A DNA stretch of 64,000 bases from Streptomyces sparsogenes (GCF_001704635.1 NZ_MAXF01000052.1:1-64000); one strand, 5' to 3'. Positions 45,215 to 55,148 are shown, counted from the first letter of the stretch. Numbers and translations are program-made. The notes: generated from the sequence alone by a model not told the origin.

Positions 45215-46351
45215 TCAGCGGTCGCTGAGGCGGCCGCCCAGCCACTCCAGCGCGGCGGGCACCTCGCGCCGCCAGGTGTTGAAGTTGTGGCCGCCGGTGT
45301 TCAGGATGATGGAGGAGATCCTGGTGGGCTCGCCCCGGCGGTTGACCTCCTTGACCTTCTCTATGAACTTCACGGTGTCGTTGTAGTTCTTCTCGCCGTG
45401 CTCGCTGCTGGACACCAGCAGGGACACCGGCGGCGCGGGCTTGTGGTCCAGCCGCCACATCAGGTCGTTCTCCCGCTCCAGCCGCTTGCTGCCGCCGAAC
45501 AGGTCGCCGGTGGTCGCGTCGATCGGGGACTTGTACGAGGGGGACAGCCCGGCGGCGGCGGAGAAGGACTCGGGGTGGCGCATGGCCATCTTGAGCGCGC
45601 AGTAGCCGCCGGTGGAATTCCCGATGACGCCCCAGTCGCGGGCGTGCTCGCCCACCCGGTAGTGCCCCGCCACCGCGCTCGGCACGTCCTTGGTGAAGAA
45701 CGTCTCGGTCCGCGGGCCGCCGGGCACGTCCATGCACTCGGTGTCCCGCGGCGGGGCGACGGTCGGACGCATCAGCACCAGGACCACCGGCCGCATCCTG
45801 CCCTCTTTGTTCAACCTCAGGGCCGTCTGGGGGTATTTCAGGCCATTGATCAGCGCCTCGGTGGTGCCCGGATACCCGGTCAGCACCAGCGCGGCGGGGA
45901 AGTCGCGCCCGGCGTACGCCGGCTGGAAGTACTGCGGCGGCAGATAGACGTACGCCGGGGAGGCCAGCCCGGAGAGCGGCCCCTTGATGGTGACCTTCTC
46001 GATCCGACCGACCGCCGCCGGCGCCGAGCCGCCGCCCGAGACGTTCATCTTCCGGCTCTCGGTGACCAGTATCCGGGTGCTGCCCGGCGCGTCGTGGTTG
46101 ACCACCACGCCCGGTTCGGTCTCGGTGCCCAACAGGTCCGACCAGGAGCCGTAGAAGCCGAAGGACTGGTTGGCGAACAGGCCCAGCGCGGCGAACAGCG
46201 ACACCTGGGTGACCAGGAGCAGGCCGATCCGGCCCAACACCGCGGCCACTCCGCGCCGGGCGAAGCGCGGCCAGAGCCATACTGTGGCCCCGAACAGCAG
46301 CACCGACGCGACGACTGACACCATCACGACGTTGTTGCTCGTAAGACCCAT
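45215..46351 (-). CDS. Membrane-anchored esterase (alpha/beta hydrolase, esterase-D family)
   Basis: 378 residues: three N-terminal membrane helices (residues about 5-85), then a D-esterase/antigen-85-like alpha/beta hydrolase with nucleophile elbow GNSTGGYCALKMAMRHPESFSAAAGLSPSY and late catalytic His in GGHNFNTWRREV. AGGAAG lies six bases before ATG 46351. It is divergent from an MprF-type aminoacyl-lipid transferase. In other Gram-positives such pairs make and remove aminoacylated lipids, so hydrolysis of aminoacyl lipids is a likely role. Confidence 0.82.
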   Translation of the reverse strand: MGLTSNNVVMVSVVASVLLFGATVWLWPRFARRGVAAVLGRIGLLLVTQVSLFAALGLFANQSFGFYGSWSDLLGTETEPGVVVNHDAPGSTRILVTESRKMNVSGGGSAPAAVGRIEKVTIKGPLSGLASPAYVYLPPQYFQPAYAGRDFPAALVLTGYPGTTEALINGLKYPQTALRLNKEGRMRPVVLVLMRPTVAPPRDTECMDVPGGPRTETFFTKDVPSAVAGHYRVGEHARDWGVIGNSTGGYCALKMAMRHPESFSAAAGLSPSYKSPIDATTGDLFGGSKRLERENDLMWRLDHKPAPPVSLLVSSSEHGEKNYNDTVKFIEKVKEVNRRGEPTRISSIILNTGGHNFNTWRREVPAALEWLGGRLSDR

Positions 46352-46488
46352 CACTATCTTCCTGCCGGGCGGCCGGCTCCTCCGTGCCGCGATGGAACCC
46401 CGCCCCGTCAAACGTCGTCTTGCTGGGCGCGAAATGTCCAGAAGGCGCGCCAAAGACGGATCTCTCGACCGGAGCGACGGGAAAGCGA

Positions 46489-48324
46489 ATGTCTGACAGT
46501 CAAGATGCCGAAAAGTCCGGAAGGGTTGCCTCCCGGCCGCGGAGGCTGCCGCGCGGGCCCCGGCCCGAGGCGGTGCCAACCGCCGTCGGCACCGCCTGCA
46601 CGCTGATCGGGCTGCTCAACATCGTCTTCCCGCGCCTCCGCTACAGCAAGGTGCACGCCCTGGCCGACGTGCTGCCCGGCGCGGTGAGCTCGCTGGCCGC
46701 CGCCGCGTCCATCGTGGTGGGGCTTCTGCTGCTGATGCTGGCCCACGGGCTCAAGCGGCGTAAGCGGCGCGCCTGGGTCGCCGCCGTCAGCCTGCTGCCC
46801 GTCGGCGCCGCCGCCCAGCTGCTGTACCGGCACTCGATATGCGGGGCGGTGCTCTCGCTGGTGCTCCTGGGCGTCATGATCCGCTACCGGCGGGAGTTCG
46901 CGGCGCTGCCGGATCCGCGCAGCCGCTGGATGGCGCTGGCCAACTTCGTGGTGCTGGGCGCGGTGAGCGTCGGACTCGGGCTGCTGATCGTCCGCTCGCA
47001 CCCCGACGACCTGGTGGGACGGCCCTCGTTCGGGGAGCAGCTGGAGCATGTGCTGTGGGGGCTGTTCGGCTTCGAGGGGCCGGTCGGCTACCGCGACGGC
47101 ACCGACTACACCGTCGGCTACTCCCTCGGCGCGCTGGGCCTGCTGACCGTCGCCACCACCGCCTACCTGGCGTTCCGCCCCGAACACCCCGCCGCCCGGC
47201 TGACCCCCGCCGACGAGGAGCGGCTGCGCGCCCTGCTCGACGCGCACGGGCGCCGGGACTCGCTGGGCCACTTCGCGCTCCGCCGCGACAAGGGCGTGGT
47301 CTTCTCGCCCAGCGGCAAGGCCGCGGTCTGCTACCGCGTGGTCTCCGGGGTGATGCTCGCCAGCGGCGACCCGGTCGGCGACGTGGAGGCCTGGCCGGGC
47401 GCCATCGCCCGCTTCATGGAGGAGGCGCGGGCACACTCCTGGACCCCGGCGGTCATGGGGTGCAGCGAGACCGGGGGCGAGGTGTGGACCCGGGAGACCG
47501 GCCTGGACGCGCTGGAGCTCGGCGACGAGGCGATCGTGGACGTGGCGGACTTCACCCTGTCCGGGCGCGCCATGCGGAACGTCCGCCAGATGGTCAAGCG
47601 CATCGAGCGGGCCGGGTACGAGACCCGGGTGCGGCGCGCCCGCGACCTGGGCGAGGAGGAGCTGGAGACCATCCGGAAGGCCGCCGCGGACTGGCGGGGC
47701 ACCGACACCGAGCGCGGCTTCTCCATGGCGCTGGGCCGGATCGGCGACCCGGCGGACGGGGACGCGATCATCGCCACCGCCCACAAGGCGCCCGAGGACG
47801 GCGCCGAGCCCGGCCCGTACGGGGACCTCAAGGCCGTGCTGCACTTCGTGCCGTGGGGCCGGGACGGGATGTCGCTGGACCTCATGCGCCGCGACCGCAC
47901 CGCCGACCCGGGCATGAACGAACTGCTGATCGTCGCCTCGCTGCAGGCCGCCGGGGAGCTGGGGATCACCCGCGCGTCGCTGAACTTCGCCATGTTCCGC
48001 TCCGCGCTGGCCCGCGGCGAGAAGCTGGGCGCGGGCCCGGTGCTGCGCGGCTGGCGGGGGCTGCTGGTGTTCCTGTCGCGCTGGTTCCAGATCGAGTCGC
48101 TGTACAAGTTCAACGCCAAGTTCCAGCCGCGCTGGGAGCCGCGCTTCGTGGTCTTCCGCCACACCCGCGACCTGCCGCGCATCGGCCTGGCCGCGATGCA
48201 GGCCGAGGGCTTCGTCTCGCTGGCCCTCCCCCGGCTGCTGCGCCGCGGCCGGCGCCCCGAGCCGAGGCCCTGCGCCCACCAGGTCCCGGCCGCCGCCCCC
48301 GGCCGGCTCGAACAGGCCGCGTGA
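46489..48324 (+). CDS. MprF-type phosphatidylglycerol lysyltransferase-domain protein (DUF2156)
   Basis: 611 residues. N-terminal half: about six membrane helices (residues about 25-230). C-terminal half: the GNAT-like double fold of aminoacyl-tRNA-dependent lipid transferases, with FALRRDKGVVFSPSGKAAVCYRVVSGVMLASGDPVGD, RQMVKRIERAGYETRVRRARDL, KAAADWRGTDTERGFSMALGR, MSLDLMRRD and RWFQIESLYKFNAKFQPRWEPRF. No lysyl-tRNA synthetase domain is fused, unlike mycobacterial LysX. Probably transfers an amino acid from tRNA to a membrane lipid, lowering negative charge and raising peptide resistance. The amino acid is not predictable. Confidence 0.87.
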   Translation: MSDSQDAEKSGRVASRPRRLPRGPRPEAVPTAVGTACTLIGLLNIVFPRLRYSKVHALADVLPGAVSSLAAAASIVVGLLLLMLAHGLKRRKRRAWVAAVSLLPVGAAAQLLYRHSICGAVLSLVLLGVMIRYRREFAALPDPRSRWMALANFVVLGAVSVGLGLLIVRSHPDDLVGRPSFGEQLEHVLWGLFGFEGPVGYRDGTDYTVGYSLGALGLLTVATTAYLAFRPEHPAARLTPADEERLRALLDAHGRRDSLGHFALRRDKGVVFSPSGKAAVCYRVVSGVMLASGDPVGDVEAWPGAIARFMEEARAHSWTPAVMGCSETGGEVWTRETGLDALELGDEAIVDVADFTLSGRAMRNVRQMVKRIERAGYETRVRRARDLGEEELETIRKAAADWRGTDTERGFSMALGRIGDPADGDAIIATAHKAPEDGAEPGPYGDLKAVLHFVPWGRDGMSLDLMRRDRTADPGMNELLIVASLQAAGELGITRASLNFAMFRSALARGEKLGAGPVLRGWRGLLVFLSRWFQIESLYKFNAKFQPRWEPRFVVFRHTRDLPRIGLAAMQAEGFVSLALPRLLRRGRRPEPRPCAHQVPAAAPGRLEQAA

Positions 48325-48410
48325 CACCCCCGCCCGGCGCGGCGGGACCCGGCGTGCCGGCACGGGCGTCCGGGCGCGGCAGGGGGCGGGAGTACGCCTA
48401 GGCTGGGGTC

Positions 48411-49286
48411 ATGAGGAGCTTGCGTGGACGGGGGCGGGTGGCCGGACTGCCGGAGTGGGACCGGTGCGCGGTGATGGGCGTGGTCAACGTCACACCCGAT
48501 TCGTTCTCGGACGGCGGCCAGTGGTTCGACCCGGAGCTGGCCGTCAAGCACGGCCTGGATCTGGCCGCGGCCGGGGCCGACCTGGTGGACGTCGGGGGCG
48601 AGTCCACTCGTCCGGGCGCGACCCGGGTGGACGAGGCCGAGGAGCTGCGGCGGGTGGTCCCGGTGGTGCGCGAGCTGGCCGCCGCGGGGCTCCTGGTCAG
48701 CGTCGACACCATGCGGGCCTCGGTCGCCGAGCGGGCGGTCGAGGCCGGGGCGCGGCTGGTCAACGACGTGAGCGGGGGCGGCGCCGATCCGGCGATGGTC
48801 CCGATGGTGGCCGCCGCCGAGGTGCCCTTCGTGGTGATGCACTGGCGCGGCCAGTCGATCGACATGAATAACCGCGCCGCGTACGGGGATGTGGTCGGCG
48901 AGGTCGTCGCGGAGCTGCGGGCGAGCCTGGAGCGGGCGGTAGCCGGCGGCATCGATCCGGAGCGGATCGTGCTGGACCCCGGCCTCGGCTTCGCGAAGGA
49001 CGCCGAGCACGACCTGGCGCTCGTCGCGCGGCTGGGCGCGCTGCGGGAGCTGGGGCGGCCGCTGCTGGTGGCGGCCTCACGGAAGCGGTTCCTGGGGCGC
49101 GTGCTGGCCGGGGACGGCGGCAGCCCGCCGCCCGCCCGGGAGCGGGACGCGGCGACGGCGGCGGTGTCGGCGATCGTGGCGCGGGAAGGCGCGTGGGCGG
49201 TCCGGGTGCACGAGGTGCGCGCGAGCGCCGACGCGGTGCGCGTGGCCCGGGCGATCGAAGCGGCGGACACGGCGGGAGCGGTGTGA
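48411..49286 (+). CDS. folP: Dihydropteroate synthase FolP
   Basis: Condenses 7,8-dihydropterin pyrophosphate with p-aminobenzoate in folate synthesis; sulfonamide target. Motifs: MGVVNVTPDSFSDGG, VDVGGESTRPGA, LVNDVSGGGADP, MHWRG, ILDPG-like VLDPGLGFAKD, and AASRKRFLG. 291 residues. TAGGCT lies six bases before the ATG, a leaderless pattern. The stop overlaps the next start (GTGA). Confidence 0.94.
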   Translation: MRSLRGRGRVAGLPEWDRCAVMGVVNVTPDSFSDGGQWFDPELAVKHGLDLAAAGADLVDVGGESTRPGATRVDEAEELRRVVPVVRELAAAGLLVSVDTMRASVAERAVEAGARLVNDVSGGGADPAMVPMVAAAEVPFVVMHWRGQSIDMNNRAAYGDVVGEVVAELRASLERAVAGGIDPERIVLDPGLGFAKDAEHDLALVARLGALRELGRPLLVAASRKRFLGRVLAGDGGSPPPARERDAATAAVSAIVAREGAWAVRVHEVRASADAVRVARAIEAADTAGAV

Positions 49287-49774
49287 CTTCCCTGACGGAC
49301 AGCGAGCGGGTGGCCCTGGCCAACACCGCGCTGTACGAGGCCATGGAGCAGGGCGACCACGGGGCGATGTCGCGGCTGTGGCTCGACGACCCGGACCTTG
49401 AGGTGTCCTGTGTGCACCCGGGCTGGCCGGTGCTGCGCGGGCGCGGCGAGGTGCTCCGCTCCTACGCGCTGATCATGGCGAACACCGACTACATCCAGTT
49501 CTTCCTGACGGATGTGGAGGTGTCGGTGATGTCCGACACCGCGATGGTGACCTGCACGGAGAACATCCTCAGCGGGGCCCCGGCGGAGGAGGAGGGCCAG
49601 CTCGGCCCGCTGGTGGGGCAGCTGGTGGTGGCCACCAACGTCTTCCGGCGGACCGAGGACGGCTGGAAGGTGTGGGCGCACCACGGCTCGCCGGTCCTGG
49701 CGGAGCGGGACGACGACGCGGCCGCGGGGGACGCCGAGGGCCCGGACGACGACCCGGACCAACTGCTGCCGTGA
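49283..49774 (+). CDS. NTF2-like (SnoaL-fold) protein in the folate operon
   Basis: 163 residues with the cone-shaped NTF2 fold: ANTALYEAMEQGDHGAMSRLWLDDPDLEVSCVHPGWPVLRGRGEVLRSYALIMANT, and ATNVFRRTEDGWKVWAHHGSPV. GTG 49283 overlaps the folP stop. A conserved companion of folP in actinomycetes; no catalytic role is known to me. The tail is acidic. Confidence 0.85.
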   Translation: MTSLTDSERVALANTALYEAMEQGDHGAMSRLWLDDPDLEVSCVHPGWPVLRGRGEVLRSYALIMANTDYIQFFLTDVEVSVMSDTAMVTCTENILSGAPAEEEGQLGPLVGQLVVATNVFRRTEDGWKVWAHHGSPVLAERDDDAAAGDAEGPDDDPDQLLP

Positions 49775-49988
49775 ACCCCGCCGCCCGGGCGTGAGATCTG
49801 CGTCATGGGCGGGTAGGGGGAAGTGACGCGGGGGCCCGGGGCAGCGCGCGCCACGGCCCCCGTGAGCGGGCGCTGTCCTTGCTCGCAGGTAGATTCGAAG
49901 GAGGTACCCCCGCCGACGGCGGGGGACGGGTGGTGCGTTCCGGGCAGATCGGGCGCGCCCCGCACCGACGACAGCAGGAGTGATTCGG

Positions 49989-50348
49989 GTGGATCGTGTC
50001 GCGCTGCGCGGCCTGAGGGCCCGCGGGCACCACGGGGTGTTTCCCCATGAGCGCGAGGAGGGGCAGACCTTCGTCGTGGACCTGGTGCTCGGCCTGGACA
50101 CCCGGCCCGCCGCGGCCGCCGACGACCTCACCAAGACCGTCCACTACGGCGTGGTGGCCGAGCAGGTCGTGGAGGTCGTGGAGGGCGAGCCGGTCGACCT
50201 GATCGAGACCCTCGCCGAGCGGATCGCCGAGCGGTGCCTGGGTCACGAGGCGGTGCGGGAGGTCGAGGTCGTGGTGCACAAGCCGGAGGCCCCGATCACC
50301 GTGCCCTTCGACGACGTGACCATCACCATCACCCGGAGCCGAGCATGA
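49989..50348 (+). CDS. folB: Dihydroneopterin aldolase FolB
   Basis: 119 residues. Cleaves 7,8-dihydroneopterin to 6-hydroxymethyl-dihydropterin. Motifs: LRGLRARGHHGVFPHEREEGQTFVVDLVL, HYGVVAEQVVEVVEGEPVDLIETLAERIAERCL, and VHKPEAPITVPFDDV. GTG 49989 is chosen because AGGAG ends 8 bases upstream; GTG 49980 overlaps that site. The stop overlaps folK (ATGA). Confidence 0.94.
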   Translation: MDRVALRGLRARGHHGVFPHEREEGQTFVVDLVLGLDTRPAAAADDLTKTVHYGVVAEQVVEVVEGEPVDLIETLAERIAERCLGHEAVREVEVVVHKPEAPITVPFDDVTITITRSRA

Positions 50349-50938
50349 GCAGCAGCGACCCGACCGTTCAGCCCGTCCCAGCCTCCGTCGTGGAGCGGGT
50401 GGACGCCGCCGATGTGACGTTGTCGAACCCGAAATGGGCGGTGATCTCGCTCGGCAGCAATCTGGGCAACCGCCTGGAGACCCTGCAGGGCGCGATCGAC
50501 GCGCTGGAGGACACCCCGGGCCTGCGGGTCAAGGCGGTCTCCCCGGTGTACGAGACCGAGCCGTGGGGGGTGGACCCCGGCGCCCAGCCGTCGTATTTCA
50601 ACGCGGTGGTGCTGGTCAAGACGACGCTGCCGCCCTCCTCGCTGCTGGAGCGGGGACACGCCATCGAGGAGGCCTTCGAGCGCGTGCGCGACGAGCGCTG
50701 GGGCCCCCGGACGCTGGACGTGGACATCGTCTCGTACCAGGACGTGGTCTCCGACGACCCGGCGCTCACCCTCCCCCACCCCCGCGCGCACCAGCGCGCC
50801 TTCGTGCTCGTCCCCTGGCACGACGTGGACCCGGGCGCCGAGGTCCCGGGGCTCGGGGCGGTCTCGCGGCTGCTGGCCGAGGTGGGCCGGGAGGGCGTCC
50901 AGGTGCGGGCGGACCTGGAACTGCGACTGCCCGAATAG
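50345..50938 (+). CDS. folK: 6-hydroxymethyl-7,8-dihydropterin pyrophosphokinase FolK
   Basis: 197 residues. Transfers pyrophosphate from ATP to the pterin. Motifs: AVISLGSNLGNRLETLQGAIDAL, YETEPWGV, WGPRTLDVDIVSY, and LPHPRAHQRAFVLVPW. An N-terminal extension of about 30 residues precedes the fold. Translationally coupled to folB. Confidence 0.95.
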   Translation: MSSSDPTVQPVPASVVERVDAADVTLSNPKWAVISLGSNLGNRLETLQGAIDALEDTPGLRVKAVSPVYETEPWGVDPGAQPSYFNAVVLVKTTLPPSSLLERGHAIEEAFERVRDERWGPRTLDVDIVSYQDVVSDDPALTLPHPRAHQRAFVLVPWHDVDPGAEVPGLGAVSRLLAEVGREGVQVRADLELRLPE

Positions 50939-50967
50939 ACGTTGATCCCGTAGATTCCGCGCGATGA

Positions 50968-51028
50968 CGTACGACTCGGATCCGCGACGCCGTACGACGC
51001 GATGCCGTACGACGCGACAACGTATGAC
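50968..51028 (+). repeat. CGTACGAC short repeats upstream of the DUF3180 gene
   Basis: CGTACGAC at 50968, 50991 and 51006 and CGTATGAC at 51021; the last three are spaced 15 bp. If translation began at ATG 51002 part of this would be coding, but a GTG with a ribosome-binding site lies downstream. Confidence 0.6.
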
Positions 51029-51046
51029 TTGAGGGGCGACCGCTCG

Positions 51047-51541
51047 GTGAAGCAACTTCGGATCGGGCTGTTGGTCGGGCTGTTCGCCGCGGCCGGGGTG
51101 GTGTCATGGGCGGGCGCCCGGCTGTGGGACACGCTGGGCTCGCTGCCGAGCGTGCCGGTGGCCGCGCCGATCGTGCTGGCCCTGATCGCGGTCGTGCTGA
51201 CCGCGACCGCCCTGTCCCTGCGGTCCCGGCTGCGCGCCCAGCGCGAGCGCCGGCCCGGCGCGAAGGGCGTGGATCCGCTGGTGGCCGCCCGCGCGGTGGT
51301 CTTCGGCCAGGCGAGCGCGCTGGTGGCGGCGCTGGTGTCGGGGATGTACGGCGGCGTCGGCGTCTTCCTGCTGATGGAGCAGTTCGACGTGCCCGCCCGC
51401 AAGGACCAGGCCATCTACGCGGGGGCCTCGGTGCTGGCGGGCGCGGCCGTGGTCGCCGCCGCCTTCTTCCTGGAGCGGGTGTGCAAGCTGCCGGAGGACG
51501 ACGACACGGGGAACGGCCCGGGGGCGGCGGCCCGGGCGTAG
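51047..51541 (+). CDS. DUF3180 family membrane protein
   Basis: 164 residues with four membrane helices (LRIGLLVGLFAAAGVVSWAGA, VAAPIVLALIAVVLTATALSL, SALVAALVSGMYGGVGVFLL, AIYAGASVLAGAAVVAAAFFL), as usual for DUF3180 proteins found downstream of folK in actinomycetes. GTG 51047 is preceded by GAGGGG; a longer frame starts at ATG 51002. Function unknown. Confidence 0.83.
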   Translation: MKQLRIGLLVGLFAAAGVVSWAGARLWDTLGSLPSVPVAAPIVLALIAVVLTATALSLRSRLRAQRERRPGAKGVDPLVAARAVVFGQASALVAALVSGMYGGVGVFLLMEQFDVPARKDQAIYAGASVLAGAAVVAAAFFLERVCKLPEDDDTGNGPGAAARA

Positions 51542-51553
51542 GGGTGTCTCCGG

Positions 51554-52159
51554 CTAGCGCGCCATGATGAGGCTCATCGCCTCGGCGCGGGTCGCCGGGT
51601 CGTGCAGCTGGCCGCGCACGGCCGAGGTGAGGGTCTTGGCTCCCGGCTTGCGCACCCCGCGCATGGTCATGCACATGTGCTCGCACTCGACCACCACGAT
51701 CACCCCGCGCGGCTCCAGGATCCGCATCAGGGAGTCGGCGATCTGGGTGGTGAGCCGCTCCTGCACCTGCGGGCGGCGGGCGTAGACGTCGACGAGCCGG
51801 GCCAGCTTGGACAGCCCCGTGATCTTGCCGTCGCTGGACGGGATGTAGCCGACGTGGGCGACGCCGACGAAGGGCACCAGGTGGTGCTCGCAGGAGGACA
51901 TCACCTCGATGTCCTTGACCAGCACCATCTCGTCGTGGCCGAGGTCGAAGGTGGTGGTGAGGACCTCCTCGGGCTTCTGCCACAGCCCGGCGAATATCTC
52001 CCGATACGCGCGGGCCACCCGCGCCGGGGTCTCGCGCAGCCCCTCCCGCTCCGGGTCCTCGCCGACGGCGATGAGCAGCTCACGGATCGCCCGCTCGGCT
52101 CGCTTCTCGTCGAAGACACCGAGCGGGACCTCGCCGTCCAGCGTTATCGGGTCGGTCAT
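51554..52159 (-). CDS. folE: GTP cyclohydrolase I FolE
   Basis: 201 residues. Converts GTP to dihydroneopterin triphosphate, the entry to folate. Zinc and active-site motifs: [67 protein letters not shown]. It converges with the folP-folK-DUF3180 run (12-bp gap). A strong terminator separates it from ftsH, so it probably has its own promoter. Confidence 0.96.
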   Translation of the reverse strand: MTDPITLDGEVPLGVFDEKRAERAIRELLIAVGEDPEREGLRETPARVARAYREIFAGLWQKPEEVLTTTFDLGHDEMVLVKDIEVMSSCEHHLVPFVGVAHVGYIPSSDGKITGLSKLARLVDVYARRPQVQERLTTQIADSLMRILEPRGVIVVVECEHMCMTMRGVRKPGAKTLTSAVRGQLHDPATRAEAMSLIMAR

Positions 52160-52211
52160 GGAGCTGCCTCGTTCCTCATGCCCAGCGAAAAAAGTCGTGA
52201 AAACGCGGAAT

Positions 52212-52247
52212 GCCGCGTCCCCCAGGCTAAAACCTGGGGGACGCGGC
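52212..52247 (-). terminator. Terminator between ftsH and folE
   Basis: Perfect 15-bp stem (GCCGCGTCCCCCAGG and complement) with loop CTAAAA; outer bases GGAATG and CATTCC extend it to 52207-52256. Lies 40 bp after the ftsH stop. Confidence 0.8.
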
Positions 52248-52287
52248 CTTCATTCCGGGCCCGGATAAGCCCGGGCGAGGGGCCGGC

Positions 52288-54324
52288 TCAGCTCTCCGGG
52301 CCGGCCTCCTCCGGGCGCTCCGCGGCGTCCTCGGGGGTACCGGCCTTGGTGAGGCCGGCCGCCGACGGCGGCTGGGCGCCATTGGCCGGGGCCAGCTCCC
52401 GCGGGGAGAGCACCGGCGGGCGGGTGGAGGGCATACGCCGCGAGGAGCCGGTCCAGGCCGGGCGGGCCGGGCGCTTGACGATGGGGGCGAAGATCTCGGC
52501 GATCTCCTCCTTGTTCAGCGTCTCCTTCTCCAGCAGCGCCAGGACCAGGTTGTCCAGGACGTCGCGGTTCTCGACGAGGATCTCCCACGCCTCGTTGTGC
52601 GCGGCCTCGATGAGCTTCTTGACCTCCTCGTCGACCAGCGCGGCGACCTCTTCGGAGTAGTCGCGCTGGTGGGCCATCTCACGGCCCAGGAACGGCTCGG
52701 AGTTGTCGGAGCCGAACTTGATCGCGCCGAGCCGCTCGGTCATGCCGTACTGCGTGACCATCGCGCGGGCCGTGGCGGTCGCCTTCTCGATGTCGTTGGA
52801 CGCGCCCGTGGTCGGGTCGTGGAAGACGAGCTCCTCGGCGGCGCGGCCGCCCATCATGTAGGCGAGCTGGTCCAGCATCTCGTTGCGCGTGGTCGAGTAC
52901 TTGTCCTCGTCCGGCAGGACCATGGTGTAGCCCAGGGCCCGGCCGCGGGAGAGGATGGTGACCTTGTGCACCGGGTCGCTGTTCGGAGAGGCCGCCGCGA
53001 CCAGGGCGTGACCGCCCTCGTGGTACGCGGTGATCTTCTTCTCCTTCTCGCTCATGATCCGGGTCCGCTTCTGCGGGCCGGCCACGACGCGGTCGATCGC
53101 CTCGTCCAGGAAGTGGTTGTCGATCAGCTTCTTGTCGCTGCGGGCCGTCAGCAGCGCGGCCTCGTTCAGCACATTGGACAGATCGGCACCGGTGAACCCG
53201 GGGGTGCGGCGGGCGACGGCGGAGAGGTCGACGTCCGGCGCGACCGGCTTGCCCTTCTGGTGGACCTTGAGGATCTCCAGACGGCCCTGCATGTCCGGGC
53301 GGTCGACGGCGATCTGCCGGTCGAAGCGGCCCGGGCGCAGCAGCGCCGGGTCGAGGATGTCCGGCCGGTTGGTCGCGGCGATCAGGATGACGCCGCCCTT
53401 CACGTCGAAGCCGTCCATCTCGACGAGCAGCTGGTTCAGGGTCTGCTCGCGCTCGTCGTGACCGCCGCCCATGCCGGCGCCGCGGTGGCGGCCGACGGCG
53501 TCGATCTCGTCGACGAAGACGATCGCCGGCGCGTTGGCCTTGGCCTGCTCGAACAGGTCGCGGACGCGGGAGGCACCCACACCCACGAACATCTCGACGA
53601 AGTCGGAGCCGGAGATCGAGTAGAAGGGGACACCCGCCTCGCCCGCGACGGCGCGCGCGAGCAGCGTCTTGCCGGTGCCGGGCGGGCCGTACAGCAGCAC
53701 GCCCTTGGGGATCTTGGCACCCACGGCCTGGAACTTCGCCGGCTCCTGGAGGAACTCCTTGATCTCCTGGAGCTCCTCGACCGCCTCGTCGGCGCCCGCC
53801 ACATCGGCGAACGTCGTCTTCGGGGTGTCCTTGGTGATCAGCTTGGCCTTCGACTTGCCGAAGTTCATCACCCGGGAGCCGCCGCCCTGCATCTGATTCA
53901 TCAGGAACAGGAAGACGACGACGATCAGAACGAACGGGAGCAGCGACAGCAGGATCCCGACGAACGGGTTCTGCTTCGAGGTCGTGACGTTGTACCCGTC
54001 CGGGATGCCGCCCTGCTTCTGGGCGTTGGCCTGCAAGGTCCGGGCGATGTCGAGGCCCTGGTCACCGATGTAGGTGGCCTGGAGCTTGTTGCTGCCCGAG
54101 ATCTTGGCGACGTTGTCCTTGAGCTCGATCTTGATCTTGTGCTCGTCGCCGGTCGTCAGCTCGGCGGACTGGACCTGGTTCCTGTTGATCGCCTTGACGA
54201 CCTGGCTGGTGTCCACCGACTTGTAGCCGCCGGACGAGCCGACGACCTGCATCAACACGACCACGGCGAGGACGGCCAGCACGATCCACATGACCGGCCC
54301 ACGGAAGTAGCGCTTCACGTCCAT
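52288..54324 (-). CDS. ftsH: FtsH, membrane-bound AAA+ zinc metalloprotease
   Basis: 678 residues. Two membrane helices (residues 10-30 and about 110-130) flank a small extracytoplasmic domain. AAA domain: Walker A GPPGTGKT (about 214), Walker [25 protein letters not shown]. Protease site HEGGH (about 434-438). Degrades unneeded membrane and regulatory proteins. ATG 54324 chosen as the family start [10 protein letters not shown]; a GTG at 54360 is possible. The C-terminal tail is a disordered Pro/Ala/Glu stretch. Confidence 0.96.
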   Translation of the reverse strand: MDVKRYFRGPVMWIVLAVLAVVVLMQVVGSSGGYKSVDTSQVVKAINRNQVQSAELTTGDEHKIKIELKDNVAKISGSNKLQATYIGDQGLDIARTLQANAQKQGGIPDGYNVTTSKQNPFVGILLSLLPFVLIVVVFLFLMNQMQGGGSRVMNFGKSKAKLITKDTPKTTFADVAGADEAVEELQEIKEFLQEPAKFQAVGAKIPKGVLLYGPPGTGKTLLARAVAGEAGVPFYSISGSDFVEMFVGVGASRVRDLFEQAKANAPAIVFVDEIDAVGRHRGAGMGGGHDEREQTLNQLLVEMDGFDVKGGVILIAATNRPDILDPALLRPGRFDRQIAVDRPDMQGRLEILKVHQKGKPVAPDVDLSAVARRTPGFTGADLSNVLNEAALLTARSDKKLIDNHFLDEAIDRVVAGPQKRTRIMSEKEKKITAYHEGGHALVAAASPNSDPVHKVTILSRGRALGYTMVLPDEDKYSTTRNEMLDQLAYMMGGRAAEELVFHDPTTGASNDIEKATATARAMVTQYGMTERLGAIKFGSDNSEPFLGREMAHQRDYSEEVAALVDEEVKKLIEAAHNEAWEILVENRDVLDNLVLALLEKETLNKEEIAEIFAPIVKRPARPAWTGSSRRMPSTRPPVLSPRELAPANGAQPPSAAGLTKAGTPEDAAERPEEAGPES

Positions 54325-54397
54325 CCATACGGGGCGATGACGCCCCGTCCCTCCTGCCACAGTGAGGCACGGCAGCCCTGGAGGGGTGCCTGTGCGT

Positions 54398-54461
54398 GCG
54401 GTGTATTGCGGTGTATTTGCGGTGTATGAGCTGTGTATTCCTCAGTCTCGAAAAAGACTGA
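54398..54461 (-). promoter_or_regulatory. Phased direct repeats and palindrome upstream of ftsH
   Basis: GCGGTGTAT occurs at 54398, 54408 and 54419, and GCTGTGTAT at 54430: four copies at 10-11-bp spacing. Next to them lies the inverted repeat TCAGTCT-N6-AGACTGA (54442-54461). The array is 75-135 bp before ftsH and about 130 bp after hpt, so it looks like a regulator-binding array for ftsH; the hairpin could alternatively end hpt transcripts. Confidence 0.5.
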
Positions 54462-54593
54462 CCTTCGGACGGTACCCCAGCATTGTCACCCGACGCCGCC
54501 GTGGACTGTTAACAAAACCGCCTTCCCCTGCTCCAACGGCGGGAAACCGCGCCAGGTTCCCAGCCGGGTCCCCGGCCTTCCGGGAGGGGGCCC

Positions 54594-55148
54594 TCAGCCG
54601 CCGTAGACGTGCGGGGCGAGCGTGCCGACGAAGCGCAGGTTGCGGTACTTCTCGGCGTAGTCGAGGCCATAGCCGACGACGAACTCGTTGGGGATGTCGA
54701 AGCCGACCCATTTCACGTCGATGGCGACCTTGGCCGCCTCCGGCTTGCGCAGCAGGGTGCACACGTTCAGCGAGGCGGGCTCGCGGGAGCCCAGGTTCGA
54801 CAGCAGCCAGGACAGGGTCAGGCCGGAGTCGATGATGTCCTCGACGATCAGGACGTGCTTGCCCTTGATGTCGGTGTCCAGGTCCTTGAGGATGCGGACG
54901 ACGCCGGAGGACTGGGTGCCCGCGCCATAGGACGACACGGCCATCCAGTCCATGGTGACCGGGGTGGACAGGGCGCGCGCCAGATCCGCCATGACCATCA
55001 CCGCGCCCTTGAGGACTCCGATGATGAGAAGGTCCTTGCCCGCGTACTCCGCGTCGATCTCGGCGGCCAGCTCGGCCAGCTTCGCGTTGATCTCTTCCTC
55101 GGTGATGAGGACCGACTTCAGGTCGGTGCCCATGTCCTTGTCGTCCAC
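54594..55148 (-). CDS. hpt: Hypoxanthine phosphoribosyltransferase
   Basis: 184 residues. Purine salvage enzyme making IMP/GMP from base and PRPP. PRPP loop [19 protein letters not shown], substrate segment [44 protein letters not shown] flexible loop, and [27 protein letters not shown] 55148 is the likely start; ATG 55133 is an alternative. 45 bp after tilS, as in many bacteria, and likely cotranscribed with it. Confidence 0.95.
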   Translation of the reverse strand: MDDKDMGTDLKSVLITEEEINAKLAELAAEIDAEYAGKDLLIIGVLKGAVMVMADLARALSTPVTMDWMAVSSYGAGTQSSGVVRILKDLDTDIKGKHVLIVEDIIDSGLTLSWLLSNLGSREPASLNVCTLLRKPEAAKVAIDVKWVGFDIPNEFVVGYGLDYAEKYRNLRFVGTLAPHVYGG

